Positions 18,794 through 25,176 of a stretch of DNA of 42,545 bases are shown piece by piece. Where the stretch lies: assembly GCA_029863005.1 (NCBI GenBank), contig JAOTWF010000016.1, positions 1-42,545 of the forward strand, written 5' to 3'. The DNA comes from Gammaproteobacteria bacterium. Lineage in GTDB: Bacteria > Pseudomonadota > Gammaproteobacteria > Acidiferrobacterales > Sulfurifustaceae. The translations under genes were made by a program, and so were the position numbers. The notes under the pieces were generated by a model. The model was not told the origin of the DNA. It did not search any database and saw only the letters and a program-made list of their open reading frames with translations. The first letter of the stretch is position 1. Each line of letters starts with the position of its first letter.

Positions 18794-18801
18794 CCCCCCC
18801 C
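18794..18801 (-). promoter_or_regulatory. G8 homopolymer at the ribosome-binding position of dsrF
   Basis: On the coding (minus) strand eight consecutive G lie four bases before the dsrF ATG (18787-18789), where the Shine-Dalgarno should be. A G-run pairs partly with the CCUCC anti-SD. Such tracts can slip during replication and change spacing. No functional evidence beyond position. Confidence 0.4.
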
Positions 18802-18813
18802 GTTAGCCCCGGG

Positions 18814-19173
18814 TTAATCGCCAAATGTCACCAGTCGGTCAGACTGGATCCCCGTTTCAACCAATTGCCCCAGGCCGGAGATGCGGAAACCTTCCTGCAG
18901 GTTTTCATCCTTGATGCCCCGGCGCAGTGCGGCCGCCACGCAGACGACCAGATCAATGTGGTGGTCCTTGGCCAGCTTCTGCCAGCGATTGACGATATGC
19001 CGGTCATCCTGCGGCGGCTCGGTGAGCCGGCTCGCGTTGTAGACGCCGTCGTTATAAAAGAACACGCGGTGAATCTTGTGTCCTTTCTCGATCGCGGCTT
19101 TGGTAAACAGGTAAGCCGTATCTGACGCTTGATGTGTGTACGGTCCCTCATTAATCAAGATACCCAGCTTCAT
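18814..19173 (-). CDS. dsrE: DsrE (TusD-like) sulfurtransferase subunit
   Basis: Two adjacent ATG codons exist (19176 and 19173). The second gives better spacing from AGGGG and puts the active cysteine of LVVCVAAALRRG at residue 78, exactly the Cys78 known in Allochromatium DsrE and E. coli TusD. The 119-residue protein is the sulfur-accepting subunit of DsrEFH, with the N-terminal LGILINEGPYTHQ and the FFYNDGVYNA loop. It lies about 100 bp after dsrB, the gap holding a strong hairpin. Confidence 0.95.
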   Translation of the reverse strand: MKLGILINEGPYTHQASDTAYLFTKAAIEKGHKIHRVFFYNDGVYNASRLTEPPQDDRHIVNRWQKLAKDHHIDLVVCVAAALRRGIKDENLQEGFRISGLGQLVETGIQSDRLVTFGD

Positions 19174-19225
19174 CATCGCACCCCTTGATATTTGTCAAAT
19201 GCTAACCCCGACGATTTACATACCA

Positions 19226-19245
19226 ACGCCGGGATAACCCGGCGT
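19226..19245 (-). promoter_or_regulatory. Strong intercistronic hairpin between dsrB and dsrE
   Basis: A perfect 8-bp GC-rich stem, ACGCCGGG/CCCGGCGT with loop ATAA on the plus strand (TTAT in the RNA), lies in the 101-bp gap. No T-run follows on the coding strand, so it is more likely an RNA stabiliser or processing block protecting dsrAB mRNA than a full terminator. Confidence 0.6.
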
Positions 19246-19274
19246 CGAAGTGACAACAGCGGCGTGCTCTGAAA

Positions 19275-20369
19275 CTAGAAACGGATATGTGCCGACTGAT
19301 TCAGCATGTGCCGCGATCCACGCCAGTTGTCGATATGAAACTTGGTGAACGGCAATTCCGTCAGTTCAAAGAACCGCGGCCAACCGATGCGCTCAACCCA
19401 GTCACCGACGCGTTCCCAATCCTTGGCATCCTGTTTATAGACGCGCAGGATCTTCTTGACGATGGCGCCGGCTTCCGGCCAGCGCGGCGGATTGTTCGGA
19501 ACTCCGGCGGCCACGAGCTTGTGGAACATCGGCTTGGAGCGTGCATTGGAGTTCTTGCCACCAACCCAAATCGCGAGTTTTGAGTGCTCGGGATCGTTGA
19601 TCTGCATCGGCGGGCAGGGCGGGAAGCAGGCGCCGCAGCAGATACATTTCTTTTCGTCTACTTCGAGTGAGGGCTTGCCGTTAACCATTGCCGGGCGGAT
19701 CGCCGCCACCGGGCAGCGCGCCACGACGGATGGACGCTCGCAGACGTTCGCCACGAGATCGTGATTGATCTTGGGGGGTTTGGTGTGCTGAACGTTGATG
19801 GCGATATCGCCCTGGCCGCCGCAGTTGATCTGGCAGCAGGACGTGGTGATGTGTACACGGTTCGGCATGTCTTCCTTGATGAATTCGTCATACAGATCGT
19901 CCATCAGCGCTTTTACCACACCTGAGGCGTCAGTGCCGGGGATGTCACAGTGCAGCCAGCCCTGGGTATGGGAAATCATGGTCACCGAGTTGCCGGTGCC
20001 GCCCACGGGATAGCCGGCTTCTTCAAAGGCCTTAATCAGCGGCTCAACCTTGTCGGCGCTGGAGAGAGATATTTCCATATTCGAACGGATGGTGAAGCGG
20101 ACATATCCCTCGCCGTACTTGTCGATAATGTCGCACAGCAGGCCGATCTCATAGGGACCAAGCTGGCGCTGGGTGCCGACGCGCACGGTCCAGATCTCAT
20201 CGCCGCTCTTGGCGACGTGGTGCAATACGCCCGGTCGCGGGCGATCGTGATACGCCCAGTTGCCGTAGTTTTTAATCATCAGCGGATGCATGTACTGAAA
20301 GCCGTCGGGGCATCCGGACTCGATCGGTGAGCGCGGGGTTGCTGGTTTTTCGGTGGTTGCTTGCGCCAT
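19275..20369 (-). CDS. dsrB: DsrB, dissimilatory sulfite reductase beta subunit
   Basis: The 364 residues are counted from ATG 20369; a longer frame to 20429 adds only intergenic sequence. Visible are the siroheme-region cysteine motifs (TTSCCQINCGGQG) and a ferredoxin domain (KCICCGACFPPCPPM). DsrB pairs with DsrA as alpha2-beta2 and carries the catalytic siroheme-[4Fe-4S] site. In this operon it should oxidise DsrC-bound sulfur to sulfite in the cytoplasm. Length is normal. Confidence 0.96.
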   Translation of the reverse strand: MAQATTEKPATPRSPIESGCPDGFQYMHPLMIKNYGNWAYHDRPRPGVLHHVAKSGDEIWTVRVGTQRQLGPYEIGLLCDIIDKYGEGYVRFTIRSNMEISLSSADKVEPLIKAFEEAGYPVGGTGNSVTMISHTQGWLHCDIPGTDASGVVKALMDDLYDEFIKEDMPNRVHITTSCCQINCGGQGDIAINVQHTKPPKINHDLVANVCERPSVVARCPVAAIRPAMVNGKPSLEVDEKKCICCGACFPPCPPMQINDPEHSKLAIWVGGKNSNARSKPMFHKLVAAGVPNNPPRWPEAGAIVKKILRVYKQDAKDWERVGDWVERIGWPRFFELTELPFTKFHIDNWRGSRHMLNQSAHIRF

Positions 20370-20416
20370 CTTTATGTCTCTCCAGAATCTGTAGCTGTCT
20401 GCGTTCAGATGAAGAT

Positions 20417-20442
20417 GGGCCCGCCCCAACGCGGGGGGACCC
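20417..20442 (-). promoter_or_regulatory. GC-rich hairpin between dsrA and dsrB
   Basis: In the dsrA-dsrB gap, the plus-strand arms GGGCCCGCCCC (20417-20427) and GGGGGGACCC (20433-20442) form a stem of about ten pairs with one wobble and one bulged base. It lies some 50 bases upstream of the dsrB start. It could modulate the DsrA:DsrB ratio or RNA stability. There is no T-run. Confidence 0.5.
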
Positions 20443-20462
20443 GGTTTAGACTCAAGGCCGGA

Positions 20463-21776
20463 TCAGCCCGCTGCCTGTTGCTTGCGGTTTTTCCACTTCT
20501 CGGCTTCCTGGTCCCACTCATCCAGGCGGACGTAAGAGCTGGTGCGCGGGTGGTTGATCATGTTCGGATCCACCTCGAGGCCGATGCCTTCGAGGAAGTT
20601 CACGAGGCCGATGCGCTCGATCATCTCGCCGCAGCGTTCGTGCTCCAAGCCGTTTTCCGCCCAGAAGTCGATGGTGTTGGCCGCGATCTCGCGGATGCGC
20701 TCGTAGTCCTCGTCGGTCTCGAGCTTCATGAACGGAACGATGACGGTGCCGAAGGTGTCGCCGATCTTCAGCGTGCGCTTACCGCCGATGAGCAGGGTGA
20801 TCCCCTTGTCATCGCCAGGTTTGAGCGCCTTGGTCATGACGTTGATGCAGTGCATGCAACGCACACAGTTGCGGTTGTCCACGTCCAGCGTGTCATCGTC
20901 GTTCAGCGACAACGCCTTGGTGGGGCAGCGGTTTACGACATTGTCGATGACGTATTTGCGGCTCTTACTTTTGATGAAAGCTTTGACTTCCTTCTGGTTC
21001 ACCTTCATGTCGTCTCGCCAAGTACCGATGACGGAAAAGTCTGCGCGCTGAATCGAGTTCATGCAGTCATTCGGGCAACCGGAAACCTTGAACTTGAACT
21101 TGTAGGGCAGGGCCGGACGATGCATATCGTCAATAAAGTTGTTCACCAGAACGCGGTGAATTTTCTGCTCGTTGGCGCAGGACTGTTCGCAGCGCGCCGC
21201 GCCCACGCAGGACATGGCGGTACGAACGCAGGGACCAGCGCCGCCGAGGTCGAAGCCGTACTTGTTGATCTCGTCAAAGAAGTGCTGTGTGTTCTCACTG
21301 GTCGAGCCGATGAACATGATGTTGCCAGTCTGGCCGTGGAAGGCAATCAAGCCCGAGCCAAACTTCTTCCAGGAATCGGAGAGCTGACGCAGCATTTTGG
21401 TGGTGTAGTGATTGCCGGCAGGCGGCTGAACGCGCAGGGTGTGAAATTCTTTGGCTTCGGGGAACATGGGTTTGCCGTCGGTGCCCATGAGTTCGGTGAA
21501 GCGGGGAATGATGCCGCCGCCGTAACCGAATACGGATACTGTTCCGCCTTTCCAGTAGCCCTTGCGGGTGGTGTAGGAATGTTCCAGCTGACCCAACAGG
21601 TCGACCATCATGTTGTTGTCGTGGGCCAAGCGTTTAAGGCCGGTGACGAAGCTGGGCCACGGGCCGCTCTCCAGCTGATCCAGCATGGGTGTCTTGTGAA
21701 ACGGCTTAGTGGATTTCTTTTCCTTCGGAATGAAGGTTGAATGTTTATCCGGATTCTTCGGTTGCTTCTGGGCCAT
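20463..21776 (-). CDS. dsrA: DsrA, dissimilatory sulfite reductase alpha subunit
   Basis: The 437 residues contain the siroheme-[4Fe-4S] cysteines C190-x5-C196 (CVGAARC) and C234-x3-C238 (CPNDC), followed by an inserted ferredoxin domain (Cys284, CVRCMHC at 304-310). It is the first gene of the operon, with a perfect AGGAGG nine bases before the ATG. The overall sequence and operon content (DsrL and DsrEFH present, DsrD absent) indicate the oxidative type found in sulfur-oxidising Proteobacteria. The promoter should lie in the divergent gap upstream. Confidence 0.97.
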   Translation of the reverse strand: MAQKQPKNPDKHSTFIPKEKKSTKPFHKTPMLDQLESGPWPSFVTGLKRLAHDNNMMVDLLGQLEHSYTTRKGYWKGGTVSVFGYGGGIIPRFTELMGTDGKPMFPEAKEFHTLRVQPPAGNHYTTKMLRQLSDSWKKFGSGLIAFHGQTGNIMFIGSTSENTQHFFDEINKYGFDLGGAGPCVRTAMSCVGAARCEQSCANEQKIHRVLVNNFIDDMHRPALPYKFKFKVSGCPNDCMNSIQRADFSVIGTWRDDMKVNQKEVKAFIKSKSRKYVIDNVVNRCPTKALSLNDDDTLDVDNRNCVRCMHCINVMTKALKPGDDKGITLLIGGKRTLKIGDTFGTVIVPFMKLETDEDYERIREIAANTIDFWAENGLEHERCGEMIERIGLVNFLEGIGLEVDPNMINHPRTSSYVRLDEWDQEAEKWKNRKQQAAG

Positions 21777-22130
21777 TTAAACTACCTCCTGCGCGTAGAA
21801 GGATATCAAATCGGTCTTCCGGACGAAGTATTCGCTGAAAGATCCGCTTTTTTTGCCAAACGAATTGTTCCAAAGGCTCAGTCTAATCAGGACCTTCAAT
21901 AAAAAAATCACACGTTAGAGAGAGCCTTTGCTGGATTAGCCCTCCCGAAAGAGATAGGCAGGGTGGCAAAGAACACCCATAAAAAAGCGCGTACTATACA
22001 TGTATTTGATTTAAAATACTAATCTTTAGTATTGCTCTCAACCATTTTGCCCAAGAATTTGGAACACCGGGCTTTCAATACAGCTCACGAACCCCATCAT
22101 GATGTTTGGATAATTTTGGACTTGATACTA
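21777..22130. promoter_or_regulatory. Divergent control region between dsrA and the dioxygenase operon
   Basis: About 350 bases without a gene. It holds the dsrA Shine-Dalgarno, a candidate minus-strand -10 (TATAGT in the coding strand, plus-strand 21993-21998) that would give a leader of about 210 nt, and two dyads. One is the 10-bp palindrome ATACATGTAT (21996-22005), overlapping that -10. The other is an 8-bp inverted repeat, AATACTAA-TCT-TTAGTATT (22015-22033). The cluster of dyads at the likely promoter suggests a regulator-binding site, possibly controlling both directions. Promoter calls are by eye. Confidence 0.5.
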
Positions 22131-23075
22131 TTGAAAAATCCATTCCAAGTTGCTCGCGTCAGCGATCCGCCGCAGGGCAGCCCCTTCAGCTTGCACAACG
22201 ATGCTGCCTATCAGCGCTGGCGCGAAGCGAAGTTAAGCGCCTATCCCGTCTCCGTGGAGGATCTGGTGGTGGAAGTCGGCAATCCCCTGGCACTGACCGA
22301 AGCCGAAGTCGACGCCATGTTGAACGTCTGCCGCAAAACCAACATGGTCATCTACGCGGGCCGGACAGGCCAGGAAGACAAGGAGATCCCGCGCGCCGTG
22401 GGAGATCGTTTTGGCATGCACCGTCTCGACAGCAATATGCTGGCCGACGATGACGGAATCACGTCCTTGCAGGTAGTGCCGGGCAAGTCGGCGCGCGGCT
22501 ACATTCCGTATACTAACAAACGCCTGTTGTGGCACACGGATGGTTATTATCACGATGTCGAGGAACGCATCGACGCTTTCGTCTTGCACTGCGTCTCCCC
22601 GGCGGCTGAAGGCGGGCAAAATAGCCTGCTGGACCATGAAATAGCATACATTCTGATGCGTGACGCCAATTCGGATCATGTCCGGGCATTGATGATGCCG
22701 GAAGCCATGACCATCCCGGCCAACACTGAAGCCGGTACGGAAACACGTGCGGCGGTTACCGGTCCGGTTTTTTACATCGATCCAGTTGGCGGTAACCTGC
22801 ATATGCGCTATACCGCCCGTACGCGCTCCATCACCTGGAAGCAGGATGCGGCCACGCAGGAAGCTGTCAAGTTTCTTGAAAATCTTTTGGCCGGCGAATC
22901 ACCATACATTTTTCGCCATATGCTTAGCGCCAACCAGGGGCTGCTGTGTAACAATGTACTGCATAACCGTACGGCATTTACGGACGATACCGACACTGCA
23001 TTGGCTAGGCTGGTCTACCGGGCGCGTTATCATGACCGCATCCGCGGCACGCAGTTTAACGAGATATACGGCTGA
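22131..23075 (+). CDS. TauD/TfdA-like Fe(II)/2-oxoglutarate dioxygenase
   Basis: About 314 residues from TTG 22131; the frame is open to a TTG at 22032, but the leading residues there look non-conserved, so the start is uncertain. The iron facial triad is recognisable as HTD in LLWHTDGYYHD plus a distal His in NNVLHNRTAF. QFNEIYG closes the protein. The fold resembles gamma-butyrobetaine/taurine dioxygenases, which hydroxylate small molecules, some sulfur-containing. The substrate is unknown. It heads a plus-strand series running into a Cas6-like gene, an RspA and a rhodanese, and is divergent from dsrA. An involvement in sulfur-compound or RNA/protein hydroxylation is speculation. Confidence 0.8.
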   Translation: MKNPFQVARVSDPPQGSPFSLHNDAAYQRWREAKLSAYPVSVEDLVVEVGNPLALTEAEVDAMLNVCRKTNMVIYAGRTGQEDKEIPRAVGDRFGMHRLDSNMLADDDGITSLQVVPGKSARGYIPYTNKRLLWHTDGYYHDVEERIDAFVLHCVSPAAEGGQNSLLDHEIAYILMRDANSDHVRALMMPEAMTIPANTEAGTETRAAVTGPVFYIDPVGGNLHMRYTARTRSITWKQDAATQEAVKFLENLLAGESPYIFRHMLSANQGLLCNNVLHNRTAFTDDTDTALARLVYRARYHDRIRGTQFNEIYG

Positions 23076-23078
23076 GCC

Positions 23079-23276
23079 ATGCTACATCTGAGCGAAATAA
23101 TGCTTCAGCATCACGACATCGCGACGTTCGAACAGCTTCTGGAGGTGGTGCGGAGCCGCGCACAAACGGAAATGTTTTTTCGGATCGACATCAAGCCGCC
23201 TTATCCAGACACGCCCGCTAATTGGGAAGACCAGCTGGAAGGCGCCTTTGTCGGCATCCATTCAGTGACAAAATGA
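23079..23276 (+). CDS. Small 65-residue protein of unknown function in the dioxygenase/Cas6-like operon
   Basis: It starts three bases after the dioxygenase stop, so it is probably translated by coupling. The 65 residues hold a predicted helix (HHDIATFEQLLEVVRSRA), then a short proline-rich strand (FFRIDIKPPYPDTP) and an acidic WEDQLEG. No known family is recognised, and there is no signal peptide or cysteine. Because of its tight placement it is likely a real gene. A later start at 23100 is possible. Confidence 0.6.
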   Translation: MLHLSEIMLQHHDIATFEQLLEVVRSRAQTEMFFRIDIKPPYPDTPANWEDQLEGAFVGIHSVTK

Positions 23277-23280
23277 TTTT

Positions 23281-23988
23281 ATGAAATATCTCAAAGACGA
23301 AACATTCACGACGGACATGGACAGCGCAGAAGACACTCAGGAGTCCTCTGTTCTGCTGGAAGCCCAATTAGCGGAATTCAGGCGCCAGATGCTTGAGCTG
23401 CCGCCTAATTACGACCCGATGGCGCGTGCCGACTTGCTATTGCAGATCGGCCGCACACTCATCCGGCTGGAAAAAAACGAGGATGCCTGGGACGCTGGCC
23501 GCGAGGCGTTTGATATATACGTGGCGCGTGACGCCTGGGAGGGCGCTGTGCAAGCCTGCGACATCATGTTCCTATCGGAGCAACCGGAATCACTCGCAGC
23601 GCTCGGCCAGGGCATCTGGCTGACGGTTACCTTTCCGATGGACCCTGAACTGTCGGTGGCCATGCTGCAGCACGTGGTGGACGAAACCCCGGCGGAATCG
23701 GATGGTGCCGCGGTTGCCGCGACGGTGGCGCATTATCTCGTGGACCTGCGCGCTGAAGGGCGCAGCCGCGAAGACCTGATGTTCTACACCAATCAATTGC
23801 TGGCGACGGTGGCACGGCGCCACAGCGACGTGCACAACCAGGTGGCGTTCAGCCAGTGGTTCAAGAAACTCGAGCTCGACGATCCGGCGAAATTCCTCCC
23901 GCGACTGCGTAACGTGGTGGACGTGTTGGTGCAGGAACATTGGTGGATCGACCGCGACGCCATACGCGAGAAACTCCCGGTCAACTGA
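23281..23988 (+). CDS. Helical (TPR-like) protein of unknown function
   Basis: The 235 residues are mainly alpha-helical with an acidic N-terminus (an alternative start lies at 23317). A TPR-like pair is suggested by ADLLLQIGRTLIRLEKNEDAWDAGREAFDIY. The C-terminal half ends in LVQEHWWIDRDAIREKLPVN. No catalytic motif is seen. It lies four bases after the small gene and 11 bases before the Cas6-like gene, so it is part of the same transcript. A scaffold for the neighbouring enzymes is a reasonable guess, no more. Confidence 0.7.
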   Translation: MKYLKDETFTTDMDSAEDTQESSVLLEAQLAEFRRQMLELPPNYDPMARADLLLQIGRTLIRLEKNEDAWDAGREAFDIYVARDAWEGAVQACDIMFLSEQPESLAALGQGIWLTVTFPMDPELSVAMLQHVVDETPAESDGAAVAATVAHYLVDLRAEGRSREDLMFYTNQLLATVARRHSDVHNQVAFSQWFKKLELDDPAKFLPRLRNVVDVLVQEHWWIDRDAIREKLPVN

Positions 23989-23999
23989 CGACACACGAT

Positions 24000-24683
24000 A
24001 TGTTCTGGCAAGAAACTAAAGAGAATGAAGGTTATATCGTCCCGGACGATATCGTGGATGTGATGTTTGGCATCCAGTGCCGTACACTTCCGGTGGATCA
24101 TTCCTATTTGCTATCGCAAGCTGTTTCCCGGGCGCTGCCCTGGTTTGCAGACGAAGAGCACGTTGGTCTGCATACCATTCATGTGGCGGAATCCGGTAAC
24201 GGCTGGATGCGCCCGGATGATCCCCACGCCCTGCTGCATTTGTCGCGCCGCACCAAGCTCATGCTGCGCCTGCCCAGGCAACGCCTCGAGGACGCCGGCA
24301 AACTGATGGGGCAGACGCTGGATATCGGTGGCAACACCATGCAGGTGGGAAGGGCCGCGGTTAAACCCCTCAGCGCGATTACGACACTTTTCTCACGCTA
24401 TGTCGTTGCCAGTGAAGGATTGGACGAAACGGCCTTTATGTGCGAGGCGCAGACGCTGCTGGCCGACATGGGAATTCGGCCAAAAAAGATGCTCTGCGGG
24501 ATAGAGCGGGTCATCGCCACGCCTGAACGAGAAATCCATACGCACAGCCTGATGCTGGCAGAACTGCCCGTGGAGCAGTCGATTAGCCTCCAGCAGCGGG
24601 GTTTGGGCCCAGGGCGAACGCTGGGTTGCGGACTGTTCCTTCCGCATAAGGACATCAAGGAAGTCCGACCCGTCTTGGATTAA
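24000..24683 (+). CDS. Cas6/Cmx6-like (subtype MYXAN) RAMP-fold protein, no CRISPR nearby
   Basis: The 227 residues from ATG 24000 match what I know of the Cas6/Cmx6 family. The matching segments are CRTLPVDHSYLLSQAV near the start, IHVAESGNGWMRP, LHLSRRTKLMLRLPRQR, LSAITTLFSRYV, MGIRPKKMLCG, THSLMLAELPVE, and the glycine-rich RAMP loop GLGPGRTLGCGLFLPHK (about 201-217). Cas6 proteins are RNA endonucleases that cut CRISPR repeats. Here there is no array and no other cas gene, and the neighbours are sulfur-relay genes. The protein may bind or cut another RNA, or may have lost nuclease activity; His58, His61 and His80 are candidate catalytic residues. Family assignment is from memory of motifs, not a search. 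Confidence 0.72.
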   Translation: MFWQETKENEGYIVPDDIVDVMFGIQCRTLPVDHSYLLSQAVSRALPWFADEEHVGLHTIHVAESGNGWMRPDDPHALLHLSRRTKLMLRLPRQRLEDAGKLMGQTLDIGGNTMQVGRAAVKPLSAITTLFSRYVVASEGLDETAFMCEAQTLLADMGIRPKKMLCGIERVIATPEREIHTHSLMLAELPVEQSISLQQRGLGPGRTLGCGLFLPHKDIKEVRPVLD

Positions 24684-24706
24684 GCTCCAACGCTTTGTAT
24701 TATTCG

Positions 24707-24716
24707 TTTTTTTTTT
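24707..24716 (+). other. T10 homopolymer after the Cas6-like gene
   Basis: Ten consecutive T lie 24 bases past the stop, followed nine bases later by seven A. Only a 4-bp stem (AAGC/GCTT) precedes it, so it is not a convincing terminator. It might lower transcription into the rspA-like gene. Confidence 0.35.
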
Positions 24717-24760
24717 ACGCCGCAAAAAAACATCTGCCTGAAATTCGAGGGGAACTTAAC

Positions 24761-25099
24761 ATGAGTTATGAGTTTAATGGCAAGACCATCGAAACCGATG
24801 CCAACGGATTCCTCACCAGCCCCGAAGACTGGAGCAAGGAACTGGCTGAACATATTGCCCAGCTGGAGGGAATTTCGCTGACGCAAAAGCATTGGGACCT
24901 CATCGAGTATTTACGGGATATGTACTTTAATCACAATAACGAGCAGCCCAACACCCGCCACATCGTGAAGGCGATGTCGGACAAGTGGGGCACGAACGTC
25001 ATCCAGAAGGATGTCTACGATCTGTTCCCGAAGGACCCGAGCAAACAGGGCGGACGCATTGCCGGCCTGCCAGAATCGCGCCGCAAGGGCGGCTATTAA
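24761..25099 (+). CDS. DsrC/TusE-family protein without cysteines (RspA type)
   Basis: The 112 residues from ATG 24761 (GAGGGG upstream) show the full DsrC fold (GKTIETDANGFL, WSKELAEHIA, HWDLIEYLRDMYF, YDLFPKDPSKQGGRIAGLP). The C-terminal arm runs ESRRKGGY: both redox cysteines are replaced, and the protein has no cysteine anywhere. Such DsrC homologues have been called RspA and are presumed regulatory or competitive rather than sulfur carriers. A functional DsrC is encoded at 17703-18035. Its place between the Cas6-like and rhodanese genes suggests it may recruit or mimic DsrC/TusE in that system. Confidence 0.88.
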   Translation: MSYEFNGKTIETDANGFLTSPEDWSKELAEHIAQLEGISLTQKHWDLIEYLRDMYFNHNNEQPNTRHIVKAMSDKWGTNVIQKDVYDLFPKDPSKQGGRIAGLPESRRKGGY

Positions 25100-25114
25100 G
25101 CAAACGTACATTCC

Positions 25115-25176
25115 GGCTGTCAGCTTTTGGCATGAAGCCCCCCGGCGGGCTCCCTAATGGATGAATGCTGACAGCC
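25115..25176 (+). promoter_or_regulatory. Nested inverted repeat in front of the rhodanese gene
   Basis: GGCTGTCAGC (25115-25124) pairs perfectly with GCTGACAGCC (25167-25176), ten bp. A smaller AGCCC/GGGCT hairpin (25136-25151) sits inside the loop. The 3' arm ends directly at ATG 25177 and covers the ribosome-binding region, so folding would hinder initiation. A translational switch or attenuator is possible. Confidence 0.45.

Noticed and set aside
20361-21740. 459-codon open frame on the plus strand
   Set aside because: Antisense shadow of dsrA caused by codon bias; no recognisable domain.
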